Shown in pieces: positions 15,227 through 24,265 of a DNA stretch of 49,079 nucleotides. The stretch spans positions 1-49,079 of the forward strand of contig JAGWLO010000023.1 in assembly GCA_028872015.1 (NCBI GenBank), given 5' to 3'. The notes beneath the pieces were generated by a model. The model was not told where the DNA came from. It saw only the letters and a list, made by a program, of their open reading frames with translations, and made no database searches. Numbering within the stretch: the first letter of the stretch is position 1; the number at the start of each line of letters is the position of its first letter. Both the position numbers and the translations under genes were made by a program. This DNA is from Burkholderiales bacterium (lineage in GTDB: Bacteria; Pseudomonadota; Gammaproteobacteria; Burkholderiales; Burkholderiaceae_C).

Positions 15227-16630
15227 ATGCCGTCATCCCCGCACCGCGCCCCCGCGGCGGCCCCTGCCACCGCTGTCGGCCCGGTCGCGCGCGCGGCGGC
15301 GCTGACCGCGCTGCTGGTGGTGATGGTCGACCTCCCGGCTGCAGCGGCCGAGGCCGCGGCGCCGGCCGGCCCCGAGGCCATCGTGCAGCAGGTCGACCCG
15401 GCGGCGCTGCGCGCCACGGTGCAGGCGCTGGTCGGCTTCGGCACGCGGCACACGATGTCGGACACGAAGAGCGCCACGCGCGGCATCGGCGCGGCGCGGC
15501 GCTGGGTGCGCGCGCGCTTCGAGGCGATCTCGGCCGCCTGCGGCGGCTGCCTGGAGGTGGTGTCGCTGCGGCGCACCGTCACCGGCCCGGTGATCCCCAC
15601 GCCGACCGAGGTGGTCGACATCGTGGCCATCCAGCGCGGCAGCGCCGACCCGAACCGCGTGCTGGCCATCACCGGCCACCTCGATTCGCGCGTCACCGAC
15701 ATCCTCAACGCCACCAGCGACGCGCCCGGCGCCAACGACGACGCCTCGGGCGTGGCTGCCGTGATGGAAGCCGCGCGCGTGCTGTCCGGGCAGCACTTTC
15801 GCGCCACGCTGGTCTACGGCGTGCTGTCGGGCGAGGAGCAGGGCCTGTACGGCGGCAAGATCCTGGCCGACCACGCCCGGGCGCAGGGCTGGCAGGTCGA
15901 GGCCGACCTCAACAACGACATCGTGGGCAACAGCCACGGCGGCGACGGCGTCAACGACAACAGCGTGGTGCGCGTGTTCTCCGAGGGCACCAAGGCGAAC
16001 GAGACCCCCGAGCAGGCGAATCGGCGCCGCTACAACGGCGGCGAGATCGACTCGCCCTCGCGCAACCTGGCGCGCACCATGGCCGCCATCGCCGACCGCG
16101 CGATGACCAACTTCCGGGTCGAGATGGTGTACCGCACCGACCGCTACGGCCGCGGCGGCGACCAGGTGGAGTTTCTCGCCGCCGGCTACCCGGCCGTGCG
16201 CGTGACCGAGGCGCACGAGGACTACACGCGCCAGCACCAGGACCTGCGCACCGAGCACGGCATCCGCTACGGCGACGTGATCGAGGGCGTGGACTTCGAC
16301 TACCTGGCCCAGGTCACGCGGCTGAACGCGCTGACGCTGGCCCAGCTGGCCCGGGCGCCGGCGCCGCCGGCGGGCGTGAGCATCGCCGGCGCCGTCACGC
16401 CGAACACGATCCTGAAGTGGCAGCCGGTGCCGGGTGCGGCGCACTACCGTGTGCACTGGCGCTCGACCACCGACCCGCAGTGGCGCCACCGCCGCGAGGT
16501 GGCCGGCGACGCGACGCAGCTCGAGCTGAAGAACGTGCCGATCGACGATTCGTTCTTCGGCGTCTCCGCGGTGGCGGCCGACGGTGCCGAGTCGCCGGTG
16601 GTCTTCCCCGGCCCGGCCGGTGCGTTCTGA
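15227..16630 (+). CDS. Secreted M28-family metallopeptidase with C-terminal fibronectin-III-like domain
   Basis: 467 residues with an N-terminal hydrophobic segment ending AAAAEAAAP that looks like a signal peptide. The M28 zinc ligands are visible: His in ITGHLDSR (about 150), Asp in GANDDASG (about 170), the GluGlu of LSGEEQG (about 202), Asp in NNDIVG (about 229) and His in TEAHEDY (about 329). That is the full di-zinc set. The last 90 residues (ILKWQPVPGAAHYRVHWR) resemble a fibronectin-III module. Such enzymes are aminopeptidases acting outside the cytoplasm. GGAG precedes ATG 15227, and TAGACT at 15194-15199 may be a -10 box. Confidence 0.9.
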   Translation: MPSSPHRAPAAAPATAVGPVARAAALTALLVVMVDLPAAAAEAAAPAGPEAIVQQVDPAALRATVQALVGFGTRHTMSDTKSATRGIGAARRWVRARFEAISAACGGCLEVVSLRRTVTGPVIPTPTEVVDIVAIQRGSADPNRVLAITGHLDSRVTDILNATSDAPGANDDASGVAAVMEAARVLSGQHFRATLVYGVLSGEEQGLYGGKILADHARAQGWQVEADLNNDIVGNSHGGDGVNDNSVVRVFSEGTKANETPEQANRRRYNGGEIDSPSRNLARTMAAIADRAMTNFRVEMVYRTDRYGRGGDQVEFLAAGYPAVRVTEAHEDYTRQHQDLRTEHGIRYGDVIEGVDFDYLAQVTRLNALTLAQLARAPAPPAGVSIAGAVTPNTILKWQPVPGAAHYRVHWRSTTDPQWRHRREVAGDATQLELKNVPIDDSFFGVSAVAADGAESPVVFPGPAGAF

Positions 16631-16666
16631 CGCGCTGAGGCTGTTCGCAGGCTGCACCCGCGCACC

Positions 16667-17338
16667 ATGGACTACCCCGCCTACGACCCGCACTCGGCCG
16701 TCACGCCGCTGACGGCGGCCGAGCTGACGGCGCTGGACGCCCTGCTGCAGGCGTTGCCCGCCGACGGTGCGATGACGCTGGACGGGCTGGACGGCTACCT
16801 CACCGCACTCGCCGTGGGCCCGTCGGCCGTGCTGGCCGGCGTGCCCAGCGCCGAATGGCTGCCGGTGATCTGGGGCGGCGACGGCGAGGGCGAGGGCGAT
16901 CGCGAGGCCGGCCGTGCCGGCGGCGGCGCCACGGCCACGCCCTTTCCCTTCGCCAGCAGGCGCCAGCGCAAGAGCACCGTGGTGCAGGTGCTGCGCCACC
17001 TGCGCCACCTGCAGCAGCAGCTGGCCGAGGCGCCCGACGACTGGGAGCCGATCTTCAGCGTGGCCGAGCAGGGCGCCCAGGAATGGGCCGACGCGCGCGA
17101 CTGGTGCACCGGCTTCCTGCAGGCCGTCGACCTGCAGCCGTCGGCCTGGGACGGGCTGTGGGACGACCCGGCGCTGGGCCCGGCCCTGGCGCCGCTGCTG
17201 GTGCTGGGGGGCGGCCTGGGCGCCGACCCGGGCGGTGCGGTGCCGCCGGCCGATCTGGACGACCTGGCGGTCTGCGACGGGCTCAGCCGCGCCGTGCCCG
17301 ACGGCGTGCTGCGGCTGCTGGCGCTGAAGCCCGCCTGA
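16667..17338 (+). CDS. UPF0149/YecA-family protein
   Basis: 223 residues. The family hallmark LDGLDGYLTALAVGPSAV lies near residue 40, and WCTGFLQAVDLQPSAW follows in the middle. A Gly/Glu/Arg-rich insertion (GGDGEGEGDREAGRAGGG) sits near residue 72. YecA members often end in a SEC-C zinc motif; this one ends in LALKPA without it. The function is not established. Its TGA (17336-17338) shares one base with the ATG of the S4-domain gene, so the two are translationally coupled. Confidence 0.8.
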   Translation: MDYPAYDPHSAVTPLTAAELTALDALLQALPADGAMTLDGLDGYLTALAVGPSAVLAGVPSAEWLPVIWGGDGEGEGDREAGRAGGGATATPFPFASRRQRKSTVVQVLRHLRHLQQQLAEAPDDWEPIFSVAEQGAQEWADARDWCTGFLQAVDLQPSAWDGLWDDPALGPALAPLLVLGGGLGADPGGAVPPADLDDLAVCDGLSRAVPDGVLRLLALKPA

Positions 17339-17568
17339 TGGCCCCCGGCGCCGAAGCCGAGCCCTTTGCGCTGCGCGGCGAGCACATCACCCTCGACGCG
17401 CTGCTCAAGGCCTGCGGCCTGGCCGGCAGCGGCGGCGCCGCCAAGGGCCTGATCGCCGCCGGCGCGGTGCAGGTCAACGGCCAGGCCGAGACCCGGCGCG
17501 GCCGCAAGCTGCGGCCCGGCGACGAGGTGGCGCTGGGCGACCGCCGCATCCGCGTGCGGCCGCCGTGA
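17338..17568 (+). CDS. Small S4-domain RNA-binding protein (YbcJ-like)
   Basis: 76 residues, nearly all one S4 domain: ITLDALLKACGLAGSGGAAK, then LIAAGAVQVNGQAETRRGRKLRPGDEV is cut here to its core GAVQVNG and RRGRKLRPGDEV. The S4 fold binds structured RNA, as in ribosomal protein S4 and pseudouridine synthases; the E. coli relative YbcJ is a stand-alone S4 protein of unclear role. It is coupled at both ends: TGATG with the UPF0149 gene and GTGA with the MFS gene. Confidence 0.88.
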   Translation: MAPGAEAEPFALRGEHITLDALLKACGLAGSGGAAKGLIAAGAVQVNGQAETRRGRKLRPGDEVALGDRRIRVRPP

Positions 17569-18959
17569 GCCGCCGTCCGCCGGCGATGAGCCTCGGCACC
17601 ACCGCGGCCGCCACGGCGCCCACCGAGGCCATCGACCGCCGCGCCCTGGCCGCCATCCTGCTGGCGGTGGCGCTGGCGACCCTGGACACCGCCATCGCCA
17701 ACACCGCGCTGCCGGTGATCGCGGCCGACCTGCACGCGGCGCCGGCGGCTTCGATCTGGATCATCAACGCCTACCAGCTGGCCGTGGTGGCCACGCTGCT
17801 GCCGTTCGCGGCGCTGGGCGACCGCGTCGGGCCGCGGCGCATCTTTCTCGGCGGGCTGGCGATGTTCGTCGTCGCCTCGCTGGCCTGCGCGCTGGCGCCC
17901 GGCCTGGGCTGGCTGACGGCGGCCCGGGTGCTGCAGGGCATCGGCGGCGGCGCGCTGATGAGCGTGAACATCGCCCTCATCCGGCTCATCTACCCCGCGG
18001 CGCGGCTGGGCCGCGGCGTCGGGCTGAACGCGCTGGTGGTGGGCATCGCCTTCGCCGTCGGGCCATCGGTGGCCTCGCTGCTGCTGGCGGTGGCGAGCTG
18101 GCCCTGGCTGTTCGGCGTCAACGTGCCGCTGGGGCTGCTGGCCTTCGCCTTTGCGTTGCCGGCGGTGCCGCGCACGCCCGGCCCGGCGCCGGGCGGCCGC
18201 GCCTTCGACGGCCTGACGGCGGCGCTGACGGCCTTGACCTTCGCCGCGCTGATCCTGGCACTGGGCGCGGCGGCGCAGCGCGAGCCGCTGGCGCGCGTGC
18301 TGGCGCCGCTGGGCGTGACGCTGGGGGCCGGCGCACTGCTGCTGCGGCGCCAGGCCGGCGATGCGGCGCCGATGCTGCCGGTGGACCTGCTGCGCCGGCC
18401 GTTGTTCGCGCTGTCGGTGCTGACGGCGCTGGCGGCCTTCGCGACCCAGGGCCTGGCCTTCGTGGCGCTGCCGTTCTACTTCCACGACACGCTGCACCGC
18501 GGCCCCGTCGACACCGGCCTGCTGATGACGCCCTGGCCCATCGTCGTGGCTGCCATGGCGCCCATCGCGGGGCGGCTGTCGGACCGCCATGCGCCCGGTC
18601 TGCTGGGCGGCATCGGCCTGGCGGTGCTGAGCCTGGGCATGGCCGCGCTGGCGCTGCTGCCGCCCGCGCCGGGCGTGCCGGGCATCGTGCTGCGGATGGC
18701 GGTGTGCGGCGCCGGCTTCGGCTTCTTCCAGTCGCCCAACCTGCGCGCGCTGATGTCGGCCGCGCCGCCCGAGCGCAGCGGCGGCGCCAGCGGCATGGTG
18801 GGCCTGGCCCGCCTCACCGGCCAGGCCAGCGGCGCCGCCGGCGTGGCGCTGTGCTTCGGCCTGGGTGGCAGCGCCGGGCCGGTGTGGGCGCTGGGCGCCG
18901 GCGCGGTGTGCGCCGCGCTGGCCGCGGCGGCCAGCCTGGCGCGGCTGTGGGCCGATTGA
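17565..18959 (+). CDS. MFS transporter, DHA2 (EmrB/QacA) drug-efflux type
   Basis: 464 residues with about 14 membrane segments. LDTAIANTALPVIAADL is the DHA2 motif of helix 1, GDRVGPRRIFLGG is the loop 2-3 motif A, and RVLQGIGGGALMSVN follows in helix 4. The family exports cationic or amphipathic drugs with protons; the substrate is unknown. GTG 17565 overlaps the S4-gene stop (GTGA); ATG 17586 is the alternative start. It ends 40 bases from the convergent M1 aminopeptidase gene. Confidence 0.9.
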   Translation: MSRRPPAMSLGTTAAATAPTEAIDRRALAAILLAVALATLDTAIANTALPVIAADLHAAPAASIWIINAYQLAVVATLLPFAALGDRVGPRRIFLGGLAMFVVASLACALAPGLGWLTAARVLQGIGGGALMSVNIALIRLIYPAARLGRGVGLNALVVGIAFAVGPSVASLLLAVASWPWLFGVNVPLGLLAFAFALPAVPRTPGPAPGGRAFDGLTAALTALTFAALILALGAAAQREPLARVLAPLGVTLGAGALLLRRQAGDAAPMLPVDLLRRPLFALSVLTALAAFATQGLAFVALPFYFHDTLHRGPVDTGLLMTPWPIVVAAMAPIAGRLSDRHAPGLLGGIGLAVLSLGMAALALLPPAPGVPGIVLRMAVCGAGFGFFQSPNLRALMSAAPPERSGGASGMVGLARLTGQASGAAGVALCFGLGGSAGPVWALGAGAVCAALAAAASLARLWAD

Positions 18960-18969
18960 GCGCCCGGCA

Positions 18970-18985
18970 GGCCCCGGGCGGGGCC
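18970..18985. terminator. GC hairpin between convergent MFS and M1 peptidase genes
   Basis: GGCCCC (18970-18975) and GGGGCC (18980-18985) form a 6-bp stem with a 4-base loop in the 40-base convergent gap. There is no T-tract; it may serve either transcript as a weak terminator. Confidence 0.35.
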
Positions 18986-18999
18986 GCGCGCGGGCGCGG

Positions 19000-21672
19000 C
19001 TACTGCGGCTTGGGTGTGCGGGCCGCGACGTAGCGGTCGGCGGCCTGCGCCAGCACGGTCTTCTCGCTCAACCGGAAGCGGGCCGACTCCATGCCGCGCG
19101 CGACGTTCGGCGCCAGGGCCGGCGGCACATGGGCGCGGACCCAGGCCTGCAGCGTGTCCAGCGGCTGTGCGTTCCAGAACACCTCGGGCACGTACTGCGC
19201 GAGCACGAAGTCGCCGAAGGGCTGGATCGGCCGCAGCAACACCGGGGTGTTGTCGGTGAGCAGCTTCCAGGCCAGCTGCGGGTGCAGGTCGGCCAGCCCG
19301 AACAGGAGCTGGATGCGCAGCGCCGCGGCCTGCGGCGGGATCTCGCTGCCCAGGGCGATCGCGCCCGCCTGCGCTGCCAGCGCCGGGTCGGCCACCTGCA
19401 TCAGCGCGGGGTAGTAGCGGCGCAGCTCGGTCTCGCTGCGGGCCGCGTGCGCCAGCCCGTGCAGCTGGGCGAAGGCGGCGGCGTCGGCATGGCGGCCGAC
19501 GATGGTCAGGATCATCGATTGGTCGTCGGGCGTGATCGTGTTGCGGTCGAGCAGGAAGGCGGCGAAGCGCTGCCGTGCCTGCGCGATCACGGCCTCGTCG
19601 CCCCACAGGCCGAGGTCGACGATGACGCGGCGGCGCAGCTTCTGGATGCCGGGGGTCTCGTCGGGCCGCGCCGTCCAGCCCAGCTTGGCGGCCAGCGGCT
19701 GCAGCAGCGTGCGGGCGTAGGCGGTGAAGGCATCGTGGCCGGGGCTGCCGCGCAGGGCGGTCTCGATCGTGCCCAGCGCCTCGGTGACCTGGCTCCAGCT
19801 GCGCTCGTTGAGGTCGCCGCCCATCGCCTCGGCCAGGGCCAGGTAGCTGGCCAGCGGCTGCTGGCCGGCCTCGACCCCGGCCCATTGGTCGTCCAGCAGC
19901 GCGATGCGGTCGCCGCTGGGCAGGTGGGCGAACTGCTGCGTGTCCAGGGCCAGCGTGGCAGCGTCGTAGGCCACGCGGTAGTAGCCCACGGCGTCCGCGT
20001 TCAGGCTCAGCGCCTGGTCGCAGCGGCCGGCGGGCACGCTCTGGCCGTCGGTGGTCAACAGCACCGAGCGGGTCTGCGGCTCCTGGCCCACGCGCAGCCG
20101 CAGCGGCACCTGCCAGCGCAGGCCGGCGGCGTCGCGGCCGCGCAGCAGGAAGCGCTGCTGCGTCAGGGTCAGCGTGCGCGCGCCCTGGGCGTCGCACTGT
20201 GCGGCCGCGTGCACCAGCGGGAAGCCGGGCTGCTCGGTCCAGGCCGCGGCGATGGCGCCCACGTCACGGCCGCTGGCCTGGCTGAGGCCGGCCCAGAGAT
20301 CGGCGCTGGTGGCGTTGGAATAGGCGCGCGCCTTCATGTACAGGCGGATGCCGTCGCGGAAGCGATCGTCGCCCAGGTAGGCCTCGAGCATGCGCAGCAC
20401 GGCCTGGCCCTTGGAGTACGTGATGGCCGGATCGAACGCGCTCGTCGCTTCGAGCTCGTTCGTCACATGCTGCTCGATCGCGTGCGACGTCTGCCTGGCG
20501 TCGGCGGCCATCGCGCCTTCCTTGCTACCGTCCTCGGCCTCCCACCAGGCCCAGTCGGGGTGGCGCAGCGCGGTCTCCTTCGCGGCGCGCCACGAGGCGA
20601 AGCTCTCGTTCAGCCAGAGGTCGTCCCACCAGCCCATGGTGACGAGGTCGCCGTTCCACTGGTGCGCCATCTCGTGCGCCTGGATGCTGAACACGCCCTG
20701 GCGGTCGCGCAGCGTGCTGGCCGGCGTGAGCAGCAGCGCCTGGTCGTTGTAGGTGATGGCCCCCCAGTTCTCCATCGCGCCCTGGAAGCCGCCCGGCACG
20801 GCGATCGAATCGAGCTTGGGCAGCGGGTAGGGCACGCCGAAGTAGTCGTTGTAGTCGGCCAGGATCTGCTGCGCGTTGGCCAGGGCCTCGGCGCCGTACT
20901 TCTCTTGCCCGCGCGGGGCCCAGATGCTGAACTTCACGCCGCCCGAGGTGGCGCTGATCGACCCCAGCTTGCCGGCGCTGAACTCGACCAGGTAGGACGG
21001 CATGCGCGGCGTGCGCTGAAAGGTCGTGGTCGCGAGCGGGCCCTGCACCTGGCGGGTGGCGACGGGCATGTTCGAGACCGTATCCCAGTCGGCCGGCACG
21101 GTGGCGCTGAGCTGGAAGGTGGCGCGGAACGCCGGCTCGTCCCAGCACGGGAACATGCGGCGCGCGTCGGTGGCCTCGAACTGCGTGGACAGCATCAGGT
21201 CGTGCGTGCCGTCGGCCTTGACGAAGGGCTGGGCGAACAGGCCCACCGGCCCCGATTCGATCTTGCCCTGGTAGCTGAAGCTCAGCACGTGACGGCCCGG
21301 CGCGGCGGGCCGCGGCAGGGTCACGGTGGTGAGTTGCTGCTCGTCGCTCGTGACGACGCGCTGGACCGCCCGCCCGTCCAGGCGCACCTGGCTCAGGCGC
21401 TGGTTCAGCGTGTTGAAGACGATGGTCGCCGTGGCCGCGCGAAAGTCGAGCGTGATGCGCTCCGTGCCGGTGAGCGTGCGGGCCTGGGCGTTCGGCACGA
21501 TGGCGATGGTGTAGTCGGTCGGCACCACGTTCTTGGGCAGCCGGCCCGGCGCGGTGTCGAAGTTGAAAGGCGCGGCGGCCGCGGCCGGGCCGGGCAGGGC
21601 CGCGCCGAGCAGGGCGGCGAGCGTGGTGGCCAGCATGGTGGCCCGGGCGGTGGCGAGCGGGGTGGGGCGCAT
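19000..21672 (-). CDS. Secreted M1-family zinc aminopeptidase
   Basis: About 890 residues from ATG 21672. A signal peptide is visible (MLATTLAALLGAALPGPAAA). GAMENWG near residue 298 binds the peptide N-terminus. HEMAHQWNGDL near 330, with NESFASW 18 residues later, supplies the HExxH and Glu zinc ligands. ITYSKGQAVL holds the conserved catalytic Tyr. The ERAP/puromycin-sensitive-type C-terminal helical domain follows and is full length. The enzyme removes N-terminal residues from peptides, probably in the periplasm. With the S9 and M28 peptidases and the OPT transporter it makes this stretch rich in peptide use. Confidence 0.93.
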   Translation of the reverse strand: MRPTPLATARATMLATTLAALLGAALPGPAAAAAPFNFDTAPGRLPKNVVPTDYTIAIVPNAQARTLTGTERITLDFRAATATIVFNTLNQRLSQVRLDGRAVQRVVTSDEQQLTTVTLPRPAAPGRHVLSFSYQGKIESGPVGLFAQPFVKADGTHDLMLSTQFEATDARRMFPCWDEPAFRATFQLSATVPADWDTVSNMPVATRQVQGPLATTTFQRTPRMPSYLVEFSAGKLGSISATSGGVKFSIWAPRGQEKYGAEALANAQQILADYNDYFGVPYPLPKLDSIAVPGGFQGAMENWGAITYNDQALLLTPASTLRDRQGVFSIQAHEMAHQWNGDLVTMGWWDDLWLNESFASWRAAKETALRHPDWAWWEAEDGSKEGAMAADARQTSHAIEQHVTNELEATSAFDPAITYSKGQAVLRMLEAYLGDDRFRDGIRLYMKARAYSNATSADLWAGLSQASGRDVGAIAAAWTEQPGFPLVHAAAQCDAQGARTLTLTQQRFLLRGRDAAGLRWQVPLRLRVGQEPQTRSVLLTTDGQSVPAGRCDQALSLNADAVGYYRVAYDAATLALDTQQFAHLPSGDRIALLDDQWAGVEAGQQPLASYLALAEAMGGDLNERSWSQVTEALGTIETALRGSPGHDAFTAYARTLLQPLAAKLGWTARPDETPGIQKLRRRVIVDLGLWGDEAVIAQARQRFAAFLLDRNTITPDDQSMILTIVGRHADAAAFAQLHGLAHAARSETELRRYYPALMQVADPALAAQAGAIALGSEIPPQAAALRIQLLFGLADLHPQLAWKLLTDNTPVLLRPIQPFGDFVLAQYVPEVFWNAQPLDTLQAWVRAHVPPALAPNVARGMESARFRLSEKTVLAQAADRYVAARTPKPQ

Positions 21673-21869
21673 CGGTGTCCTCGGTGGAAGGGGAGGCGAC
21701 AGCCGCCTGCCGCCACGGCCGGGGTGTCGCCGCGGAGCCGGCGAGCCGCCTGGGGCCACATGCTAACGAGCCGGCACCACCGCGCCATCGGCCTGCGACA
21801 AGCCGCGTGGGCGGCCGATGGAGGGCGCCCAGGCGCGGCGGCGCGGCGGCGTGGCTGCCCGGTGGCGGC

Positions 21870-23084
21870 TCAGAGATGGTTCTTCAGGGGCACGGCCGGG
21901 TCGCAGGCCAGCGCCGGTGGCGGGCTCTTGCCGGCCTCGAGCAGCTTGCGCGCGGCCAGGTGGTCGTGGGGCGCATTCACGCTTTCCACGCAGGCCAGCC
22001 GCGGGCCGGCGTAGTGCAGCAGCGAGAAGCTGGCCGGCGTCGCGCCGGGCCGGCGGTGCGACGTGGCCTCGGCCGGCAGCAGCCCCGCCATCTGCAGCCG
22101 CAGCCCGCCCTGCTCCGACCAGAACCAGGGCAGCGCCGCGTAGGGCTCGCTGCGGCCCTGCAGCGTGGCCAGCGCGGTGCGCGCCTGCTCGGTGGCGTTG
22201 GGCACCGATTCGAGCCGCAGGTGCCGGCCGCTGCCGTCGGCGGCGGGGAAGCTGCAGCAGTCGCCGAGGGCCAGCACCGCCGGGTCCGAGGTGCGCAGGC
22301 AGGCATCCACCGCGATGCCGTTGGCGCAGTCCAGGCCCGCCGCCTGCGCCAGGCCCTGCATGGGCTCCGCGCCGATGCCCAGCACCAGCTGCTCGATCGG
22401 CTCGCGCCGGCCGTCCACCGCCAGGCCCGCCAGGCGCTCGCCCTCGACCTCGAAGCCGCCCACCGCCACGCCCAGCCGCACCTCGATGCCGGCGGCGCGG
22501 TGCACCGCCAGCACCTGGGTCGCCAGCGCGGGCGAGACCGAGCGCGCCAGCAGCCGCGGCGCCGCTTCCAGCACCGTCACCGCCTTGCCCATGGCGCGCG
22601 CGCTGGCGGCGATCTCCAGGCCGATGAAGCCGCCGCCGAGCAGCGTGACCGTCGCCGCATCGGCCAGCGCGGCGCGCAGCCGCAGCGCATCGGCTGCGCT
22701 GCGCAGCGCATGCACATTGGCCAGGGGGGCCGGCAGATGCGGCAGCCCGCGGGCGCGGGCGCCGGTGGCCAGCACCAGGCGCCCGTACGGCAGCACCGTC
22801 CCCGACCGCAGGCGCACCGTGGCGGCGGCGCGGTCGATCGCCAGCGCCGCGTCGGCGCGGTGCACGGTGATGCCGGCCTGCGCATACCAGGCCTCGGGGC
22901 GGTGCAGCTGCAGCGCCTCGGCCGGGTTCCTGAGAAACGCCTTGGACAGCGGCGGGCGCTGGTAGGGCAGCTCGGGCTCGTCGCAGACCAGGTGCACGCG
23001 CGGGCCCAGGCCCGCGGCCGCCAGGCCGGCACACAGGGCGGCGGCAGCGTGGCCGCCGCCGACGATCACGATCGGGTCATGCAT
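21870..23084 (-). CDS. FAD-dependent NAD(P)H reductase, ferredoxin/rubredoxin reductase type
   Basis: 404 residues from ATG 23084. IVIVGGGHAAAALCAGL is the N-terminal FAD site, LPYQRPPLSKAFL a hallmark of oxygenase-type ferredoxin reductases, and VTLLGGGFIGLEIAASA the NAD(P)H site. VLALGDCCSFP is the second FAD motif. Such proteins pass electrons from NAD(P)H to a ferredoxin for Rieske oxygenases or P450s. No ferredoxin gene is adjacent; the Rieske oxygenase at 34704 is a possible but distant partner. It diverges from the ABC importer operon across 173 bases. Confidence 0.88.
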   Translation of the reverse strand: MHDPIVIVGGGHAAAALCAGLAAAGLGPRVHLVCDEPELPYQRPPLSKAFLRNPAEALQLHRPEAWYAQAGITVHRADAALAIDRAAATVRLRSGTVLPYGRLVLATGARARGLPHLPAPLANVHALRSAADALRLRAALADAATVTLLGGGFIGLEIAASARAMGKAVTVLEAAPRLLARSVSPALATQVLAVHRAAGIEVRLGVAVGGFEVEGERLAGLAVDGRREPIEQLVLGIGAEPMQGLAQAAGLDCANGIAVDACLRTSDPAVLALGDCCSFPAADGSGRHLRLESVPNATEQARTALATLQGRSEPYAALPWFWSEQGGLRLQMAGLLPAEATSHRRPGATPASFSLLHYAGPRLACVESVNAPHDHLAARKLLEAGKSPPPALACDPAVPLKNHL

Positions 23085-23257
23085 GGCAGGGACGGACAGC
23101 AACGACGGTGTCGATCTTGTACCCCATGCCGGCCCGGCGCCGGCCGATTGCATACCATCCACGCCTCGCGCGCGCCCCACCGACGCCCCGGGGGGTGCCG
23201 CAGGCATGCGCTTTGCTGCCCTTGCGCCTGCCCGCCCCACCCCTGCAAGGAACCCTC

Positions 23258-24250
23258 ATGTCGCCACGCCTCCGCCTGCTGCCCGTCCTGGCCCTGCTGA
23301 CCGCCGCGCTGGCCAGCACGGCGGCGCGGGCCGACGAGAAGTTCGTCTTCACCACCAACTGGTACGCCGAGGCCGAGCACGGCGGCTTCTACCAGGCGCT
23401 GGCCACCGGCCTGTACAAGAAGGCCGGGCTCGACGTCACGATCCGCATGGGCGGCCCGCAGGTCAACATCATGCAGCTCATGGCCGCCGGCCAGAGCGAC
23501 TGCATCATGGGCTACGACGTGCAGACCTTCGCCGGCTGGGAGCAGGGCATCGAGAGCGTGACCGTGGCCGCGGTGATGCAGAAGGACCCGCAGGTGCTGA
23601 TCGGCCACCCGGGCGTGGTCGACCGCCTGGAAGACCTCAAGGGCAAGACCATCCTCATCGGCGCGGCCGCGCACACCACCTTCTGGCCCTGGCTGAAGGC
23701 CACCTACGGCCTGAAGGAATCGCAGGCCCGGCCCTACACCTTCAACGTGCAGCCCTTCATCGCCGACAAGAACGTGGTGCAGCAGGGCTACCTCTCGAGC
23801 GAGCCCTACGCCATCGAGCGGGCGGCGCACTTCAAGCCCACCGTGATGCTGCTGGCCGACCACGGCTGGCCGCCCTACGCCACCACCATCGCCTGCATGG
23901 CCGGCACGGTGAAGGCGCGGCCGAAGGCGATCGCGGCCTTCGTCAAGGCCAGCATGGAGGGCTGGAAGAGCTACCTCGAAGGCGACCCCGCGCCCGGCAA
24001 CGCGCTCATCAAGAAGGACAACCCGGCCATGACCGACGACCTGCTGGCCTACGGCATCCGGGTCACCAAGGCCGACGGCGTGGTGCTGGGCGGAGACGCG
24101 GCGAAGCTGGGCATCGGCATCATCACCGACGAGCGCGAGAAGCAGACCTACGACATGCTGGTGGCGCTGAAGCTGCTGGACCCGAAGAAGGTCGACCTGA
24201 AGAAGACCTACACGACCGAGTACGTGCAGAACCTGCGCGTGATGCCCTAG
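23258..24250 (+). CDS. ABC transporter substrate-binding protein, NMT1/THI5-like
   Basis: 330 residues from ATG 23258 with AAGGA upstream. A signal peptide ends at AARADEKF. FTTNWYAEAEHGGFYQALATG is the N-terminal hallmark of SsuA/THI5/NMT1-type proteins, followed by GGPQVNIMQLMAAGQSD. Known relatives bind thiamine pyrimidine precursors, alkanesulfonates, nitrate or nucleobase-like rings. The gene starts a four-gene operon with ATPase, permease and an amidohydrolase of the ring-deaminase group, so a heterocyclic amine or purine-like substrate is likely. This is inferred from context. Confidence 0.9.
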   Translation: MSPRLRLLPVLALLTAALASTAARADEKFVFTTNWYAEAEHGGFYQALATGLYKKAGLDVTIRMGGPQVNIMQLMAAGQSDCIMGYDVQTFAGWEQGIESVTVAAVMQKDPQVLIGHPGVVDRLEDLKGKTILIGAAAHTTFWPWLKATYGLKESQARPYTFNVQPFIADKNVVQQGYLSSEPYAIERAAHFKPTVMLLADHGWPPYATTIACMAGTVKARPKAIAAFVKASMEGWKSYLEGDPAPGNALIKKDNPAMTDDLLAYGIRVTKADGVVLGGDAAKLGIGIITDEREKQTYDMLVALKLLDPKKVDLKKTYTTEYVQNLRVMP

Positions 24251-24265
24251 CCCGCGGGCCCGGCC

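Noticed and set aside
23085..23257. Riboswitch (thiamine type) before the NMT1-like operon
   Set aside because: The 173-base leader shows no THI box or other recognised aptamer core; only GC-rich hairpins are visible.
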